A stretch of DNA of 64,000 nucleotides from positions 2,232,001 through 2,296,000 of the forward strand of contig NC_009655.1 of assembly GCF_000017245.1 (NCBI RefSeq). Reading direction: 5' to 3'. A program made the translations under genes and the position numbers. This document shows, one piece after another, positions 1-9,506 of the stretch. This DNA is from Actinobacillus succinogenes 130Z (GTDB lineage Bacteria; Pseudomonadota; Gammaproteobacteria; Enterobacterales; Pasteurellaceae). How positions within the stretch are numbered: the first letter of the stretch is position 1; the number at the start of each line of letters is the position of its first letter. The notes below the pieces were generated by a model that made no database searches, had not been told where the DNA came from, and worked only from the letters and a program-made list of their open reading frames with translations.

Positions 1-667
1 TCGGTGCATCGTTTAATACTTCCTGCAAAGCTTCGTTTTTAGTATCTAAAATCCGCAACGGATTTTTTAACAAACGTTCTTTCTCTTCATCGCTCATCAA
101 AGCCTGATGGTTTTCCAGAAACGCCACTAACGCCGTACGATAACCGGCACGTGCCGCCAACGAACCGATAGAATTCAGTTGTAACGAAACATGCTGTTCA
201 ATGCCTAATTCTTTCCACAGACGAGCGGTTAAAATAATCAGCTCCGCATCAATTTCAGGATTGGCAATCCCGAAAATTTCCACTCCCGCCTGATGGAATT
301 GACGGTAACGACCTTTCTGCGGACGCTCATGACGGAACATCGGTCCCATGTACCACAATCGTTGCTCGTTATTATAAATCCAACCGTTTTCAATCGCCGC
401 TCGCACGCACCCCGCCGTGCCTTCCGGACGTAGCGTCAGTTGCTCGTCGTTGTCCCAAAACGTATACATTTCTTTGGAAACCACATCGGTAACTTCACCG
501 ATAGCTCGCGCAAACAGCGGCGTACTTTCCACAATCGGCATACGGACTTCGCTGTAACCGTAACTCGCCAGTACATTACGCACCTTATCTTCAATCCATT
601 GCCATAACGGTGAATCGGTCGGGGAACAATCATTCATTCCGCGAATTGCTTTAATAATATTTGCCAC
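1..667 (-). CDS. hisS: Histidyl-tRNA synthetase, N-terminal part (cut by window edge)
   Basis: Charges tRNA-His with histidine in the cytoplasm. About 222 N-terminal residues are visible. They begin VANIIKAIRGMNDCSP, matching the class II HisRS start, and include the motif 2 region RLWYMGPMFRHERPQKGRYR followed by QFHQ, which binds ATP and the acceptor end. I place the start at a GTG at 665-667, because the conserved N-terminal residues begin there and no ATG precedes them in frame. The gene lies 72 bp downstream of ispG on the same strand, as in the gammaproteobacterial ispG-hisS operon. The anticodon-binding domain lies outside the window. Confidence 0.95.
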   Translation of the reverse strand, partial: MANIIKAIRGMNDCSPTDSPLWQWIEDKVRNVLASYGYSEVRMPIVESTPLFARAIGEVTDVVSKEMYTFWDNDEQLTLRPEGTAGCVRAAIENGWIYNNEQRLWYMGPMFRHERPQKGRYRQFHQAGVEIFGIANPEIDAELIILTARLWKELGIEQHVSLQLNSIGSLAARAGYRTALVAFLENHQALMSDEEKERLLKNPLRILDTKNEALQEVLNDAP

Positions 668-739
668 GTTTTCGTTCTATCCTATATTCTATTTAATACT
701 ATTCTATTATTCGGTGCCGTTTCGCCGCTCAACCCGGCT

Positions 740-1855
740 TTATTCTACCGGAGACACCTCAATACGGTTTTCCTGCATTGCCACTTTCGATCGGATTCTG
801 GCTTCCAGCTGGTTCACAATGTCGTCGTTATCAAAGCGTTCTTTCTGACGTTCGCCGTTCAGATAATAACCGCTCTTTTTATTCCCGCCGGTCACCCCCA
901 AATCGGAAACCAGAGCTTCGCCCGGTCCATTCACCACACAACCGATAATCGACACGTCCATCGGCGTGATAATATCTTCGAGCCGTTGTTCAAGCTCGTT
1001 TACTGTGCCGATAACATCAAACTCCTGACGGGAGCAGGTCGGGCAAGCAATAAAATTAATGCCGCGGGAACGGATACGCAATGATTTCAGAATATCAAAA
1101 CCCACTTTGATTTCTTCCACCGGATCCGCCGCCAAGGAAACACGCAAAGTATCGCCGATCCCTTCCGCCAAAAGCATGCCCAAACCCACCGCACTTTTTA
1201 CTGCGCCGGCACGGGCGCCGCCCGCTTCGGTAATACCCAAATGCAACGGCTGTTTAATAGCTTTTGCCAATAAACGGTAACTTTCCACCGCTAAAAACAC
1301 ATCCGATGCCTTCACACTGACTTTGAATTGATCAAAATTGAGACGATCCAAGATCTCTACATGGCGTAATGCGCTTTCCAGTAAAGCTTCCGGGGTAGGC
1401 TCTCCGTATTTTTCCTGCAAATCCCTTTCCAGCGAACCGGCATTCACGCCGATACGAATCGGAATATTTTTATCTTTAGCACAATCCACCACCGCTCGAA
1501 TACGATCTTCCCGTCCAATATTACCCGGGTTAATGCGCAAGCAGTCCACGCCGTACTCAGCCACTTTTAAGGCAATACGGTAATCAAAGTGAATATCCGC
1601 CACTAACGGTACTTTGGTTTGCTGTTTAATTAATTTAAACGCTTCCGCCGCTTCCATAGTCGGTACGGAAACACGGATAATATCCGCACCTACTCGCTCT
1701 AACGCTTTAATTTGCGTTACCGTCGCTTCCACATCGGTGGTACGCGTGTTGGTCATAGACTGAACGGCAATCGGCGCATCACCGCCGACCGGCACATTAC
1801 CGACGTAAATTTTAGTCGATTCACGACGTTTAATGGTTGGTTTAAATGCTGACAT
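740..1855 (-). CDS. ispG: 4-hydroxy-3-methylbut-2-enyl-diphosphate synthase
   Basis: Iron-sulfur enzyme of the MEP isoprenoid pathway that converts methylerythritol cyclodiphosphate to HMBPP. The 371-residue length is normal for the gammaproteobacterial form. The N-terminal TIM barrel has VQSMTNTRTTDVEAT and ADIHFDYRIAL. The [4Fe-4S] ligands are the two cysteines of ACPTCSR (about residues 270-273) and the cysteine of GCVVNGPGE (about 305). It starts 5 bp after rodZ and precedes hisS, so it is probably co-transcribed with both. ispD and ispF of the same pathway lie about 3.5 kb away in a separate operon. Confidence 0.98.
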   Translation of the reverse strand: MSAFKPTIKRRESTKIYVGNVPVGGDAPIAVQSMTNTRTTDVEATVTQIKALERVGADIIRVSVPTMEAAEAFKLIKQQTKVPLVADIHFDYRIALKVAEYGVDCLRINPGNIGREDRIRAVVDCAKDKNIPIRIGVNAGSLERDLQEKYGEPTPEALLESALRHVEILDRLNFDQFKVSVKASDVFLAVESYRLLAKAIKQPLHLGITEAGGARAGAVKSAVGLGMLLAEGIGDTLRVSLAADPVEEIKVGFDILKSLRIRSRGINFIACPTCSRQEFDVIGTVNELEQRLEDIITPMDVSIIGCVVNGPGEALVSDLGVTGGNKKSGYYLNGERQKERFDNDDIVNQLEARIRSKVAMQENRIEVSPVE

Positions 1856-1860
1856 AATCG

Positions 1861-2799
1861 TTATTGAAGTTTAAATTTAGCGACACGACCATCCACTTTC
1901 AGCGGATAATTTTCGCCCTTATAGGTAATTTTTACATTGCTTGGCGCACCGATGATGACAGCATAAGGCGCACCATCTTTAAAATTCAGGGTTTCACCTT
2001 GACGATATTCTTTTTGGGCAAGTACTTTGCGTTTCGCATCTTTTACGCTAATCCAACTAGTTGCCGCAGTGATTTCAATCTGTAAATCGCCATCCGCCGC
2101 GACAGGCGCTGCCGCAGGTTGAGAATCATCGGAATTTTCCACCGCACTTTCGACATTATTTTGTGCCGTCAAAGACTCAACCGACGATTGCGTACTATTC
2201 GTATCCGTTGAAACCGTACCGGATTCTATCGTGCTAGCTGTCGGCCGCTCAGATTGCATTAACGTTTCTGCCGCCGTATCTGACGGATTAACCGGTACCT
2301 GTACAGCAGGTAAAAGATCTTTCGATTGAACGGAAGTCGTTTCTACCGGCGTATAATTTTGCACTAAAGTTTCACGCTCTTTATTCGACTGCTGATAGTT
2401 TTCCCACCACCAAAGAGCCGTCATACCGGCGACAAATAAAAGAATAATGGCCGTAAAATAGCCAATCCAACGGTTATTATGAGAAGAATGGGGATTAATG
2501 GCTTTATCTATACGTGCGGCACGACTAAGATCGTTTTTCGGCATATCACCGAAACTCGGTACCGCACCTCTCCATATGCTTTCGGGCAATTTTACCAATT
2601 TCGCATAACTGCGTACATACCCCTGCATGAAGGTTGCCGGAATAGATTTTTGTGCAAATTCATTATTTTCAATAAATTGCAGTACCTGTACACGCAAATT
2701 TAATTTTTTAGCGGCCTCCTCAAGGGACAAGCCTAAATTTTCACGGGCTTGACGGAATTGTTCACCAAGGGCGGCAACGTTTTTTTCTTCGGTATCCAT
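1861..2799 (-). CDS. rodZ: Cytoskeleton protein RodZ
   Basis: Bitopic inner-membrane protein that links MreB filaments to the elongation machinery and so helps set rod shape. The N-terminal cytoplasmic helix-turn-helix domain (about residues 10-75, LGEQFRQARENLGLSLEEAA) is followed by a basic juxtamembrane stretch and one membrane segment (about 111-131, WIGYFTAIILLFVAGMTALW). A Ser/Thr/Gln-rich periplasmic linker then leads to the conserved C-terminal beta domain (about 235-312). It sits between pilW and ispG on one strand, the usual context. Confidence 0.95.
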   Translation of the reverse strand: MDTEEKNVAALGEQFRQARENLGLSLEEAAKKLNLRVQVLQFIENNEFAQKSIPATFMQGYVRSYAKLVKLPESIWRGAVPSFGDMPKNDLSRAARIDKAINPHSSHNNRWIGYFTAIILLFVAGMTALWWWENYQQSNKERETLVQNYTPVETTSVQSKDLLPAVQVPVNPSDTAAETLMQSERPTASTIESGTVSTDTNSTQSSVESLTAQNNVESAVENSDDSQPAAAPVAADGDLQIEITAATSWISVKDAKRKVLAQKEYRQGETLNFKDGAPYAVIIGAPSNVKITYKGENYPLKVDGRVAKFKLQ

Positions 2800-2892
2800 A
2801 AATATTTCTTTGAAATGAAAGACAATAAAACTGATAAAGTTTAAAGTCGAAAAAAACCTTTTGCAACCGTTATTACGCAGAAAAAAGAAAAA

Positions 2893-3432
2893 TCAGAACC
2901 GTAGAGACTCCAGTTCCGCGGCTCGTGTCGGTGAGATTTTACGTAATAAGTCGATACTTTCCTGATAAACCGCACGATTTTTCACGGAATAAGCACAAAT
3001 TGCCAGATTCTCGTAGGTATCCGTTTGATTATAATAATACTTGGCGGATAAAGCTTTTCGGAATTGTTCGATTCCCTGCTCGGCTTTGCCTAGGGAACAT
3101 AAAAAAGTACCGTAATTATTATGTACGTCGCCTTGATCGTCATCCAACGAAATCGCTTTACGATATGCATTGTCCGCCAGCTCGATGTTGCCCTGTTGAT
3201 GATGAAAATAAGCCAGTGCAGAATGCACCAGATAATAATCCGGCGCGTAATTTAAGGCCTTGTCCAGATTTAATTTTGCCTGCATCGGATTATTCTGGGC
3301 AAGATAACCCAACGCCAATTCAACCCGAGCTTTAGCCGCTTGTTGTTTATCAAAATCTTCATCCGGTAAAGATGAGCAGGCGCAAAGAAACAAGGAGAAC
3401 AAAAAATGCGGTGTAAATTTACAAAGTTTCAT
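2893..3432 (-). CDS. pilW: Type IV pilus biogenesis TPR lipoprotein PilW/PilF
   Basis: Outer-membrane pilotin that helps secretin multimerisation for type IV pili, which in Pasteurellaceae also serve DNA uptake. The N-terminus is a lipoprotein signal ending LCAC at Cys19. The rest is tandem TPR repeats (AKLNLDKALNYAPDYYLVHSA; YRKAISLDDDQGDVHNNYGT; FRKALSAKYYYNQTDTYENL). The 179-residue protein is shorter than many PilF proteins (about 250), so the C-terminal repeats are reduced. It begins 20 bp after rlmN and is followed by rodZ. The family is clear; whether it acts on this strain's pilus secretin is inference. Confidence 0.88.
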   Translation of the reverse strand: MKLCKFTPHFLFSLFLCACSSLPDEDFDKQQAAKARVELALGYLAQNNPMQAKLNLDKALNYAPDYYLVHSALAYFHHQQGNIELADNAYRKAISLDDDQGDVHNNYGTFLCSLGKAEQGIEQFRKALSAKYYYNQTDTYENLAICAYSVKNRAVYQESIDLLRKISPTRAAELESLRF

Positions 3433-3452
3433 ATCATTCTCCTTATGCAGGC

Positions 3453-4568
3453 TTACTGATTGACTACGCCGATAACCTGCCCGAATTGTTTCTTCTGTGC
3501 GGTGCGCTTGGTTCGGTCAATCACATCTCCCGCCAACTGCCCGCATGCCGCATCAATATCATCGCCGCGGGTTTTACGTACAGTTACAGTAAAACCGTAT
3601 TCCATCAAGGTTTTCTGGAAGCGATCTACCCGGCTGTTCGAACTTTTGGCATAAGGTGCTTCAGGGAACGGATTCCACGGAATCAGATTAATCTTACAAG
3701 GCGTATTTTTCAATACGTCCGCCAGTTGATGCGCGTGCTCCGTACCGTCGTTCACGTGATCCAGCAAAACATATTCAATCGTCACTTTTCCGTGATTGGC
3801 ATTGGATACGCTCAAATAACGGTTTACGCTGTCCATCAGCATTTTGATGTTATATTTTTTATTAATCGGTACGATTTCATCGCGTAACTCATCGTTCGGC
3901 GCATGCAAAGAGATCGCCAGCGCCACATCGATCATCTCAGGCAGCTTATCTAAAGCGGGGACAACGCCCGAAGTCGAAATCGTCACACGGCGTTTGGATA
4001 AACCATACGCGAAATCGTCCAGCATAATTTCCATCGCAGGCACTACGTTTGCCATATTCAGCAAAGGTTCGCCCATGCCCATCATTACCACATTGGTAAT
4101 CGGGCGAATACCGGTTACACCGAAATTACCGATGATTTTAGAGGCGCGCCAAACCTGTCCGATAATTTCCGACACGGTCAGATTGCGATTAAATCCCTGT
4201 TGTGCCGTCGAACAGAAAGTACAGGCCAAGGCGCAACCCACTTGTGAAGAAACACACAACGTGGCGCGATCCGCTTCGGGAATATAAACGGTTTCCACCT
4301 GCTGATCACCCACCTGCATAGCCCATTTAATGGTTCCGTCGGAAGAACGCTGTTCCACCGCGACTTCAGGTGCTTTAATTTCAGCGACTTGCTTCAATTT
4401 TTCACGCAATTTCTTATTAATATTGGTCATATTATCGAAATTGTCTTCGCCGAAATGATAAATCCACTTCACCAATTGATCCGCCCGAAACGGCTTTTCG
4501 CCCAATTCTTTAAAAAACTCGCGCATTTGTTGGCGGGTTAAATCCATTAAATTGATTTTCTCTGACAT
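3453..4568 (-). CDS. rlmN: Dual-specificity 23S rRNA/tRNA m2A methyltransferase RlmN
   Basis: Radical SAM enzyme that methylates C2 of A2503 in 23S rRNA and A37 of some tRNAs. The radical SAM cluster motif CxxxCxxC is in GCALACTFCSTAQQGF (about residues 112-128). GMGEPLLN follows, and the second catalytic cysteine lies near the C-terminus (DIDAACGQLAG). Its 371 residues are slightly shorter than the E. coli protein. It is the first gene of the rlmN-pilW-rodZ-ispG-hisS block; a 287-bp gap separates it from ispF. Confidence 0.97.
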   Translation of the reverse strand: MSEKINLMDLTRQQMREFFKELGEKPFRADQLVKWIYHFGEDNFDNMTNINKKLREKLKQVAEIKAPEVAVEQRSSDGTIKWAMQVGDQQVETVYIPEADRATLCVSSQVGCALACTFCSTAQQGFNRNLTVSEIIGQVWRASKIIGNFGVTGIRPITNVVMMGMGEPLLNMANVVPAMEIMLDDFAYGLSKRRVTISTSGVVPALDKLPEMIDVALAISLHAPNDELRDEIVPINKKYNIKMLMDSVNRYLSVSNANHGKVTIEYVLLDHVNDGTEHAHQLADVLKNTPCKINLIPWNPFPEAPYAKSSNSRVDRFQKTLMEYGFTVTVRKTRGDDIDAACGQLAGDVIDRTKRTAQKKQFGQVIGVVNQ

Positions 4569-4855
4569 CTTGTTGCCTCGTTGTTACACCTTGCGGCTTT
4601 GGGTCTGTTTAAAATTAGGCAGCGATTGTACAGATTTCACGCGACATAATCTATCAATATTTGAAAACCTTGCCAATATCGACCGCACTTTTGTGGAATA
4701 GCGATCACAAAAATCGATTTACAGCCAGGAAATAGTATAAATTATCGACTGATGGGAAAAAGGCTCGACATGCTCAGACCTTAAATTGGACTAAATAACC
4801 AATTGATTAAGGTGCAACGCATATTGAACCTTTTTATAAAATAAGAAAATTAAAA

Positions 4856-5332
4856 CTAAGCCTTCACTAACAACACTACGGCTTCGGTTGCAATGCCCTC
4901 GCTCCGTCCGGTAAACCCCAGTTTTTCCGTGGTCGTGGCTTTGACATTAACTTGATCAATACCGCATTGCAAATCTTCCGCAATCACCGCGCGCATAGCG
5001 TCGATATACGGACGCATTTTAGGTGCCTGAGCGATAATCGTCACATCCACATTGCCGACTGCATAACCTTTTTCCTTTACCCGTCGAAACGCTTCGCGCA
5101 ACAGGATCCGGCTATCTATATCTTTAAATTGCATATCCGTATCGGGAAACAACTTACCGATATCACCCAATGCTACGGCGCCGAGCAAAGCATCGGTTAG
5201 CGCATGCAACACCACATCACCGTCGCTGTGCGCTATAAACCCCGTATGATAAGGTACTTTTACTCCGCCGATAATTAATGGGCGCGCTTCACCCAAAGCA
5301 TGCACATCGAAACCATGACCGATTCGAATCAT
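4856..5332 (-). CDS. ispF: 2-C-methyl-D-erythritol 2,4-cyclodiphosphate synthase
   Basis: MEP-pathway enzyme that cyclises CDP-methylerythritol 2-phosphate with release of CMP. The 158-residue length is standard for this homotrimer. Zinc ligands are visible in GHGFDVHALGE (Asp8, His10) and HSDGDVVLHAL (His42). The C-terminal ATTTEKLGFTGRSEGIA forms part of the CDP pocket. It lies 9 bp downstream of ispD and completes the ftsB-ispD-ispF operon. Confidence 0.98.
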   Translation of the reverse strand: MIRIGHGFDVHALGEARPLIIGGVKVPYHTGFIAHSDGDVVLHALTDALLGAVALGDIGKLFPDTDMQFKDIDSRILLREAFRRVKEKGYAVGNVDVTIIAQAPKMRPYIDAMRAVIAEDLQCGIDQVNVKATTTEKLGFTGRSEGIATEAVVLLVKA

Positions 5333-5341
5333 AACGTTATC

Positions 5342-6055
5342 CTATTTATTCGTGTTTTCTCTGTTAGTTCGTTGACTTAAATAAAATTCGGCAAGGGCTA
5401 AATCTTCCGGACGCGTCACCTTAATGTTATCGCTACGCCCCGTCACCAAGTGCGGTCGGAATCCCGCCGATTCCATCGCAGAAGCTTCATCCGTAATATT
5501 GAGTCCCTGTGCCAGCGCCCGTTCTAACGCATGACATAGCACTTCCGCCCGAAAACACTGCGGCGTTTGTGCAAGCCAAATAAAATTGCGGTCTTCAGTT
5601 CGGCTAATTTGTTGATTTTTATCGGCTCTTTTAATCGTATCTACTGCCGGTAAAGCCAAAATAGCACCGTTTTCATCGTTAATCCGCAATAATTTGTCCA
5701 AATCTTCATGGGTGATGCAGGGACGAGCGGCATCATGTACCATCACTTGAACTCGGGCGGGATGTTCAATAGCCTTCAAGCCGTTTAATACGCTCTCTGC
5801 ACGGGTTTCGCCGCCAACGACAATTTGAATGCGCGCATCCCGTACCAGCGGTAATCGGCGAATATAAGGATCATCCTCGGCGATCGCCAAAATCACATAT
5901 TTTACCGGCGGATAAGTTAACAATGCGCCGACGGTATGCTCTAAAATCGTTTTGCCGTGAATATGCAGATATTGCTTGGGTTTATCCGCCTGCATACGGC
6001 TACCCACGCCCGCCGCCGGCACGACGGCAACAATTTGCCGGGAAAGTGCGGTCAT
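5342..6055 (-). CDS. ispD: 2-C-methyl-D-erythritol 4-phosphate cytidylyltransferase
   Basis: Third MEP-pathway step: joins CTP and methylerythritol 4-phosphate. The N-terminal nucleotide-binding loop [20 protein letters not shown] and MVHDAARPC are diagnostic. Its ATG shares one base with the ftsB stop codon (TAATG), indicating translational coupling. The first codons (ATGACCGCACTTTCC, MTALS) contain an uptake signal in reverse orientation, so a USS sits across the start of the gene without breaking it. Confidence 0.97.
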
Positions 6056-6333
6056 TATTTGTGCTCTTTTGTAATACGATAAAAGGTTTCGTTTGGTTTT
6101 ACCATTTCATATTGCAAACGGGCGCGCTCCTGAATGGCGTTAACCCCGTCCTTCAAATCTTTGATTTCCGCCGCAATCACCTGATTGCGTTGTGATAATT
6201 TGGTGTTTTCTTCTTTATGAACGGCGATTTCTTGTTGGGTTTCTTGGTAATCCAAATAACCGTTCTTGCCAAACCATAAATCATACTGGAACAGCATTAG
6301 TACAAAAGCCAAAATAATAATCAGTAAACGCAT
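6055..6333 (-). CDS. ftsB: Cell division protein FtsB
   Basis: Small bitopic divisome protein that forms the FtsQ-FtsB-FtsL complex controlling septal peptidoglycan synthesis. The 92-residue protein has an N-terminal membrane segment (about residues 3-20, [18 protein letters not shown]) followed by a periplasmic coiled coil (about 28-70, [20 protein letters not shown]). It is the first gene of the ftsB-ispD-ispF operon and overlaps ispD by one base. Confidence 0.95.
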
Positions 6334-6390
6334 AAACCATCACATTTTATGTTCATTAAAATTTATAGTTTAGGGGAAAACGGCGAACAA

Positions 6391-6427
6391 AAAAAGACCG
6401 CAACCAAAAGTGCGGTCAATTTTTTTA
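6391..6427 (-). terminator. Terminator of the nap operon made from a USS inverted repeat
   Basis: Read on the minus strand, a stem GACCGCA/TGCGGTC (6396-6402 with 6411-6417) is followed by a run of T. It lies just beyond napC and before ftsB. One arm is a perfect AAGTGCGGT uptake signal. Confidence 0.8.
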
Positions 6428-6450
6428 TAGTTTTATCGTTTCGCTTCAAA

Positions 6451-7068
6451 TTAATTCGCTTTTGAAGCGTCGTCTTGTTTTTCCAGCATATCTGCCGGAA
6501 TGAAGGATTTTTGCACTTTTTCCATATGAGGCAGATTGTGTGCGATACCTTTGTGACAGTCGATACAGGTTTTTCCCTGTTCCTGCGCAGCGGCGTGCAT
6601 TTCCTGCGCCACATTTTTCTGCTGCGTGAAGTCCATATCGTCAAAATTATGACAGTTACGGCATTCTTGCGAATTATTGGCTTTCATTCGTGCCCATTCG
6701 CGTTCAGCCATTTCCAAACGATGCGCTTCGAATTTTTCTTTGGTATCCACCTTGCCGGTAATATGTGCGTACACTTCGCCGGCGGCCTGTAATTTACGCG
6801 TCCATTTCGGAATAAATTCATGAGGCAGGTGGCAATCCGCACAAATGGCTTTTACCCCGCTGCGATTCGAATAGTGAATCGTTTGACGGTATTCCGGCAC
6901 CACATCGTTCATGTGACAGCTTGAACAGAATTCTTCCGTATTCGTGTGTTCCAATCCGACGTTGAAACCGCCCCACGCAAGAATACCGCCGATTGCAGAT
7001 AATAATACGACCGCACCGACCGCCATTTTGCTCGGACTACGGAACCAGTTCCAGAATTTCTTGATCAT
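6451..7068 (-). CDS. napC: Membrane tetraheme c-type cytochrome NapC
   Basis: NapC/NirT-family quinol dehydrogenase that passes electrons from menaquinol to NapAB in the periplasm. It has one N-terminal membrane anchor (about residues 17-37) and four CxxCH heme motifs: CSSCH, CADCH, CRNCH and CIDCH. The 205-residue length is normal. It is the last gene of napFDAGHBC, 11 bp after napB, and is followed by a hairpin terminator. Confidence 0.97.
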   Translation of the reverse strand: MIKKFWNWFRSPSKMAVGAVVLLSAIGGILAWGGFNVGLEHTNTEEFCSSCHMNDVVPEYRQTIHYSNRSGVKAICADCHLPHEFIPKWTRKLQAAGEVYAHITGKVDTKEKFEAHRLEMAEREWARMKANNSQECRNCHNFDDMDFTQQKNVAQEMHAAAQEQGKTCIDCHKGIAHNLPHMEKVQKSFIPADMLEKQDDASKAN

Positions 7069-7079
7069 TGCCTTGCTCC

Positions 7080-7511
7080 TTATTTACCTTGCGTTTTGCG
7101 AATAGTTTCAAATTTATTCTGAACAATCGGATTCACGTCGGTTTGTTGAACGTGGCATTGTAAACAGAAATAACGGCGCGGAGAGGTTCCTTCTGTGCGT
7201 TTACCGTCACGATCCAAAAAATGGCTTTCCGGTACGCGCGGCGCGCCTGTGGTCGGCGAAACTTCGGGCGAATGACAGCCTAAACACTGGTTGGCATTTT
7301 TAGTCACCTGTAAACCGCGAATACTGTGCGGTACCAACGGCGGTTGATGCGGGAAAGTCGTCGGAATATTGCCCACGTCTTTTTGCGGATTGGTGTAGGC
7401 AGGCGCGACATTTTCCGGCATTTGCTCCATCGTCAGGTTTGACGAGGGCGTTTCGGCAACCGCGAATCCCGCAAGTGCGGTCAAAATAAGGGCGAGATAT
7501 TTTCTCATCAT
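7080..7511 (-). CDS. napB: Diheme cytochrome c subunit NapB of periplasmic nitrate reductase
   Basis: Small electron-transfer subunit that binds NapA in the periplasm. It has a Sec signal peptide (MMRKYLALILTALAGFAVA, about residues 1-19) and two heme motifs, CLGCH and CLQCH. 143 residues is typical. It lies between napH and napC. Confidence 0.97.
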   Translation of the reverse strand: MMRKYLALILTALAGFAVAETPSSNLTMEQMPENVAPAYTNPQKDVGNIPTTFPHQPPLVPHSIRGLQVTKNANQCLGCHSPEVSPTTGAPRVPESHFLDRDGKRTEGTSPRRYFCLQCHVQQTDVNPIVQNKFETIRKTQGK

Positions 7512-7563
7512 TAAATCACTCCGTTAAATTTAGAATTCTTTATATTCTCTTTTGCTGAAGAGG

Positions 7564-8460
7564 TTATTCGATATTTTTTATATGCACTTGCTTCTCGAAA
7601 CGGGAACCAAAAGCAAAAACATTTTCAGGGCAAACGTCAATACAACGTCCGCAAGTTATACAATCTTTCTCCAGTATAATTTGGCTGTCGTGCTCCGAAC
7701 CGTGCAACGGTAAGCGTAACACTTGCGGTTCCGGACACACATTGTAACAGTCCATACAACGGTCACAACGGGCGCGATCGACCACATTGACCTTGATCAA
7801 ACTTTTCGAACCGATCAAGCCGTAAACGGCACCGATGGGGCAAAGATGTCCGCACCAACCGTGTTCGACAACCAATAGATCGAAGAAAAATACGACCGCG
7901 ACCAGCCATAAGGTCGCTCCCAGTCCGTAAACAAACACACGTCCGAACGCCGCTACAGGATTAATCCATTCCCACAGTAACGTACCGGAAACGGCACTTC
8001 CCGCCAAAATAACGGTTAACAAAACATAACGTAAATTACGCGGAAGTTTTGCCGTTTGCCGAATCCCCAATTTACGGCGTAGCCATGCCGCAGTATCCGT
8101 TACCATATTCATCGGACAAACCCAGCTGCAAAAAGCCTTGCTGGCGACAACGGCATAAAACAGCACAATAATTAAAGCGCCGATAATCGTTGTCCATTCC
8201 GGTAAATAACCGGTCGCCAGACTTTCTGCCGTAATCAACGGATCCGTTAACGGCACTACATCAAACAACATACTGGAACTGTAGTTACCTTTTAAAATCC
8301 AGACATTCCAAAGCGGTCCGGTCAAAAACATCAGAATGACGCTTAACTGGCTTAAGCGACGCAAAATCAAAAAACGGTACGCATGCCACCAGCCCAGTTT
8401 CTGACGCGCTTCCAAACCCGCATTTTTGGGTTTATTCGGGGTCGTTTTGGTGATTGCCAT
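7564..8460 (-). CDS. napH: Quinol dehydrogenase membrane component NapH
   Basis: Polytopic ferredoxin-type membrane protein that works with NapG as a second quinol-oxidising route to nitrate reductase. Membrane segments occur at about residues 28-50, 80-105, 140-160 and 170-192. Cytoplasmic SWVCPMN and HLCPIGA cysteine motifs are followed by two ferredoxin-like 4Fe-4S clusters (CDRCMDCYNVCPEP and CITCGRCIDVCPE). The start ATG shares one base with the napG stop (TAATG). Confidence 0.96.
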   Translation of the reverse strand: MAITKTTPNKPKNAGLEARQKLGWWHAYRFLILRRLSQLSVILMFLTGPLWNVWILKGNYSSSMLFDVVPLTDPLITAESLATGYLPEWTTIIGALIIVLFYAVVASKAFCSWVCPMNMVTDTAAWLRRKLGIRQTAKLPRNLRYVLLTVILAGSAVSGTLLWEWINPVAAFGRVFVYGLGATLWLVAVVFFFDLLVVEHGWCGHLCPIGAVYGLIGSKSLIKVNVVDRARCDRCMDCYNVCPEPQVLRLPLHGSEHDSQIILEKDCITCGRCIDVCPENVFAFGSRFEKQVHIKNIE

Positions 8461-9365
8461 TATTTCACCCCCTTAGTATTTAATTCTAAATCAGGGAAAT
8501 GCTGCGGCGCATCAACCGTTGTTGAACGCGGAACATAATCATCCGCGGCACGACTTGGCGTCGCCACTTTTTGATTCGGTTTCACTTTCATGTGTTGATA
8601 TGTCGGTTCGGACAATCCTTCCGGCATTCGCGCATCTAAAGACGGACGCAGACCATCAGGGTGCTGCTCTTCCAATAAAGCTTTGCCCGCATTTTGTTTC
8701 TCCTGCCAGCCTAAACGGTAATGACGTCCCAACAGGCCTTTTGCCAAATCCATCGGCAATACTTTGATGGCAGCTTCTTCCAACACGCAAGCCTGTTCGC
8801 ATTTGCCGCATCCCGTACAAGCGTCGGAATGTACGGTCGGAATCAACTTAGCATGGATATGGGTACGATCGTTGTGAACGTTTTCCAGAGTAATGGCTTT
8901 GTCAATCAACGGACAAACACGATAACACACGTCACAACGCAATCCTTGCCAGTTCAGACAGGTTTCATGATCTAACAATACCGCCAGTCCCATACGGGCG
9001 TCATCGATATCTTTCAGTTCTTCACTTAACGCACCCGTCGGACAGGCATTCATACAAGGAATATCGGGGCACATTTCACAAGGTTTGTCACGGGCTACAA
9101 AATAAGGCGTACCGGCTTCCATGGGGGAAAGCAGACTCGCCAAATGCAGCATATCGTAAGGACAAGCTTGCACACACTGACCGCAACGGGTGCAGGCCGC
9201 CAGAAAATCTTTCTCCGGCAACGCGCCCGGCGGACGTAACGCCACACCTTCTTTGGCATTTGCCTGATGTTGTTGTAATCCGAGGATAACACCCACTCCG
9301 CAAACACCGGCTGCGGTTCTCGTCACATTCTTTAAGAATTGGCGACGGTTCGGATCCAATTTCAT
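8460..9365 (-). CDS. napG: Ferredoxin-type protein NapG
   Basis: Periplasmic iron-sulfur protein partnering NapH. A twin-arginine signal (NRRQFLKNVTRTAAGVCGVG) starts the protein. Four cysteine-rich 4Fe-4S motifs follow (CTRCGQCVQACPYD; CEMCPDIPCMNACP; CDVCYRVCP; CTGCGKCEQAC). The 301-residue length is a little longer than E. coli NapG because of an extended, Pro-rich C-terminus. A 140-bp gap separates it from napA with no gene in it. Confidence 0.96.
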   Translation of the reverse strand: MKLDPNRRQFLKNVTRTAAGVCGVGVILGLQQHQANAKEGVALRPPGALPEKDFLAACTRCGQCVQACPYDMLHLASLLSPMEAGTPYFVARDKPCEMCPDIPCMNACPTGALSEELKDIDDARMGLAVLLDHETCLNWQGLRCDVCYRVCPLIDKAITLENVHNDRTHIHAKLIPTVHSDACTGCGKCEQACVLEEAAIKVLPMDLAKGLLGRHYRLGWQEKQNAGKALLEEQHPDGLRPSLDARMPEGLSEPTYQHMKVKPNQKVATPSRAADDYVPRSTTVDAPQHFPDLELNTKGVK

Positions 9366-9506
9366 ATGCAGTTCCTATATTTCAGGTAACAACGTACTTC
9401 TTCTATATACGTTCCACCGAATGTCGATAGCCTACGGGACGTATCGAATACGCCCCCTCAATCGGTCGGTTTTCACAAAAACAGAGAAAATTCCGACCGT
9501 ACTTTG

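Noticed and set aside
2925..3335. 136-residue plus-strand ORF opposite pilW
   Set aside because: It is the antisense shadow of a TPR lipoprotein gene.
6363..6644. 93-residue minus-strand ORF beside napC
   Set aside because: It overlaps napC in another frame and crosses the nap terminator; it is a shadow.
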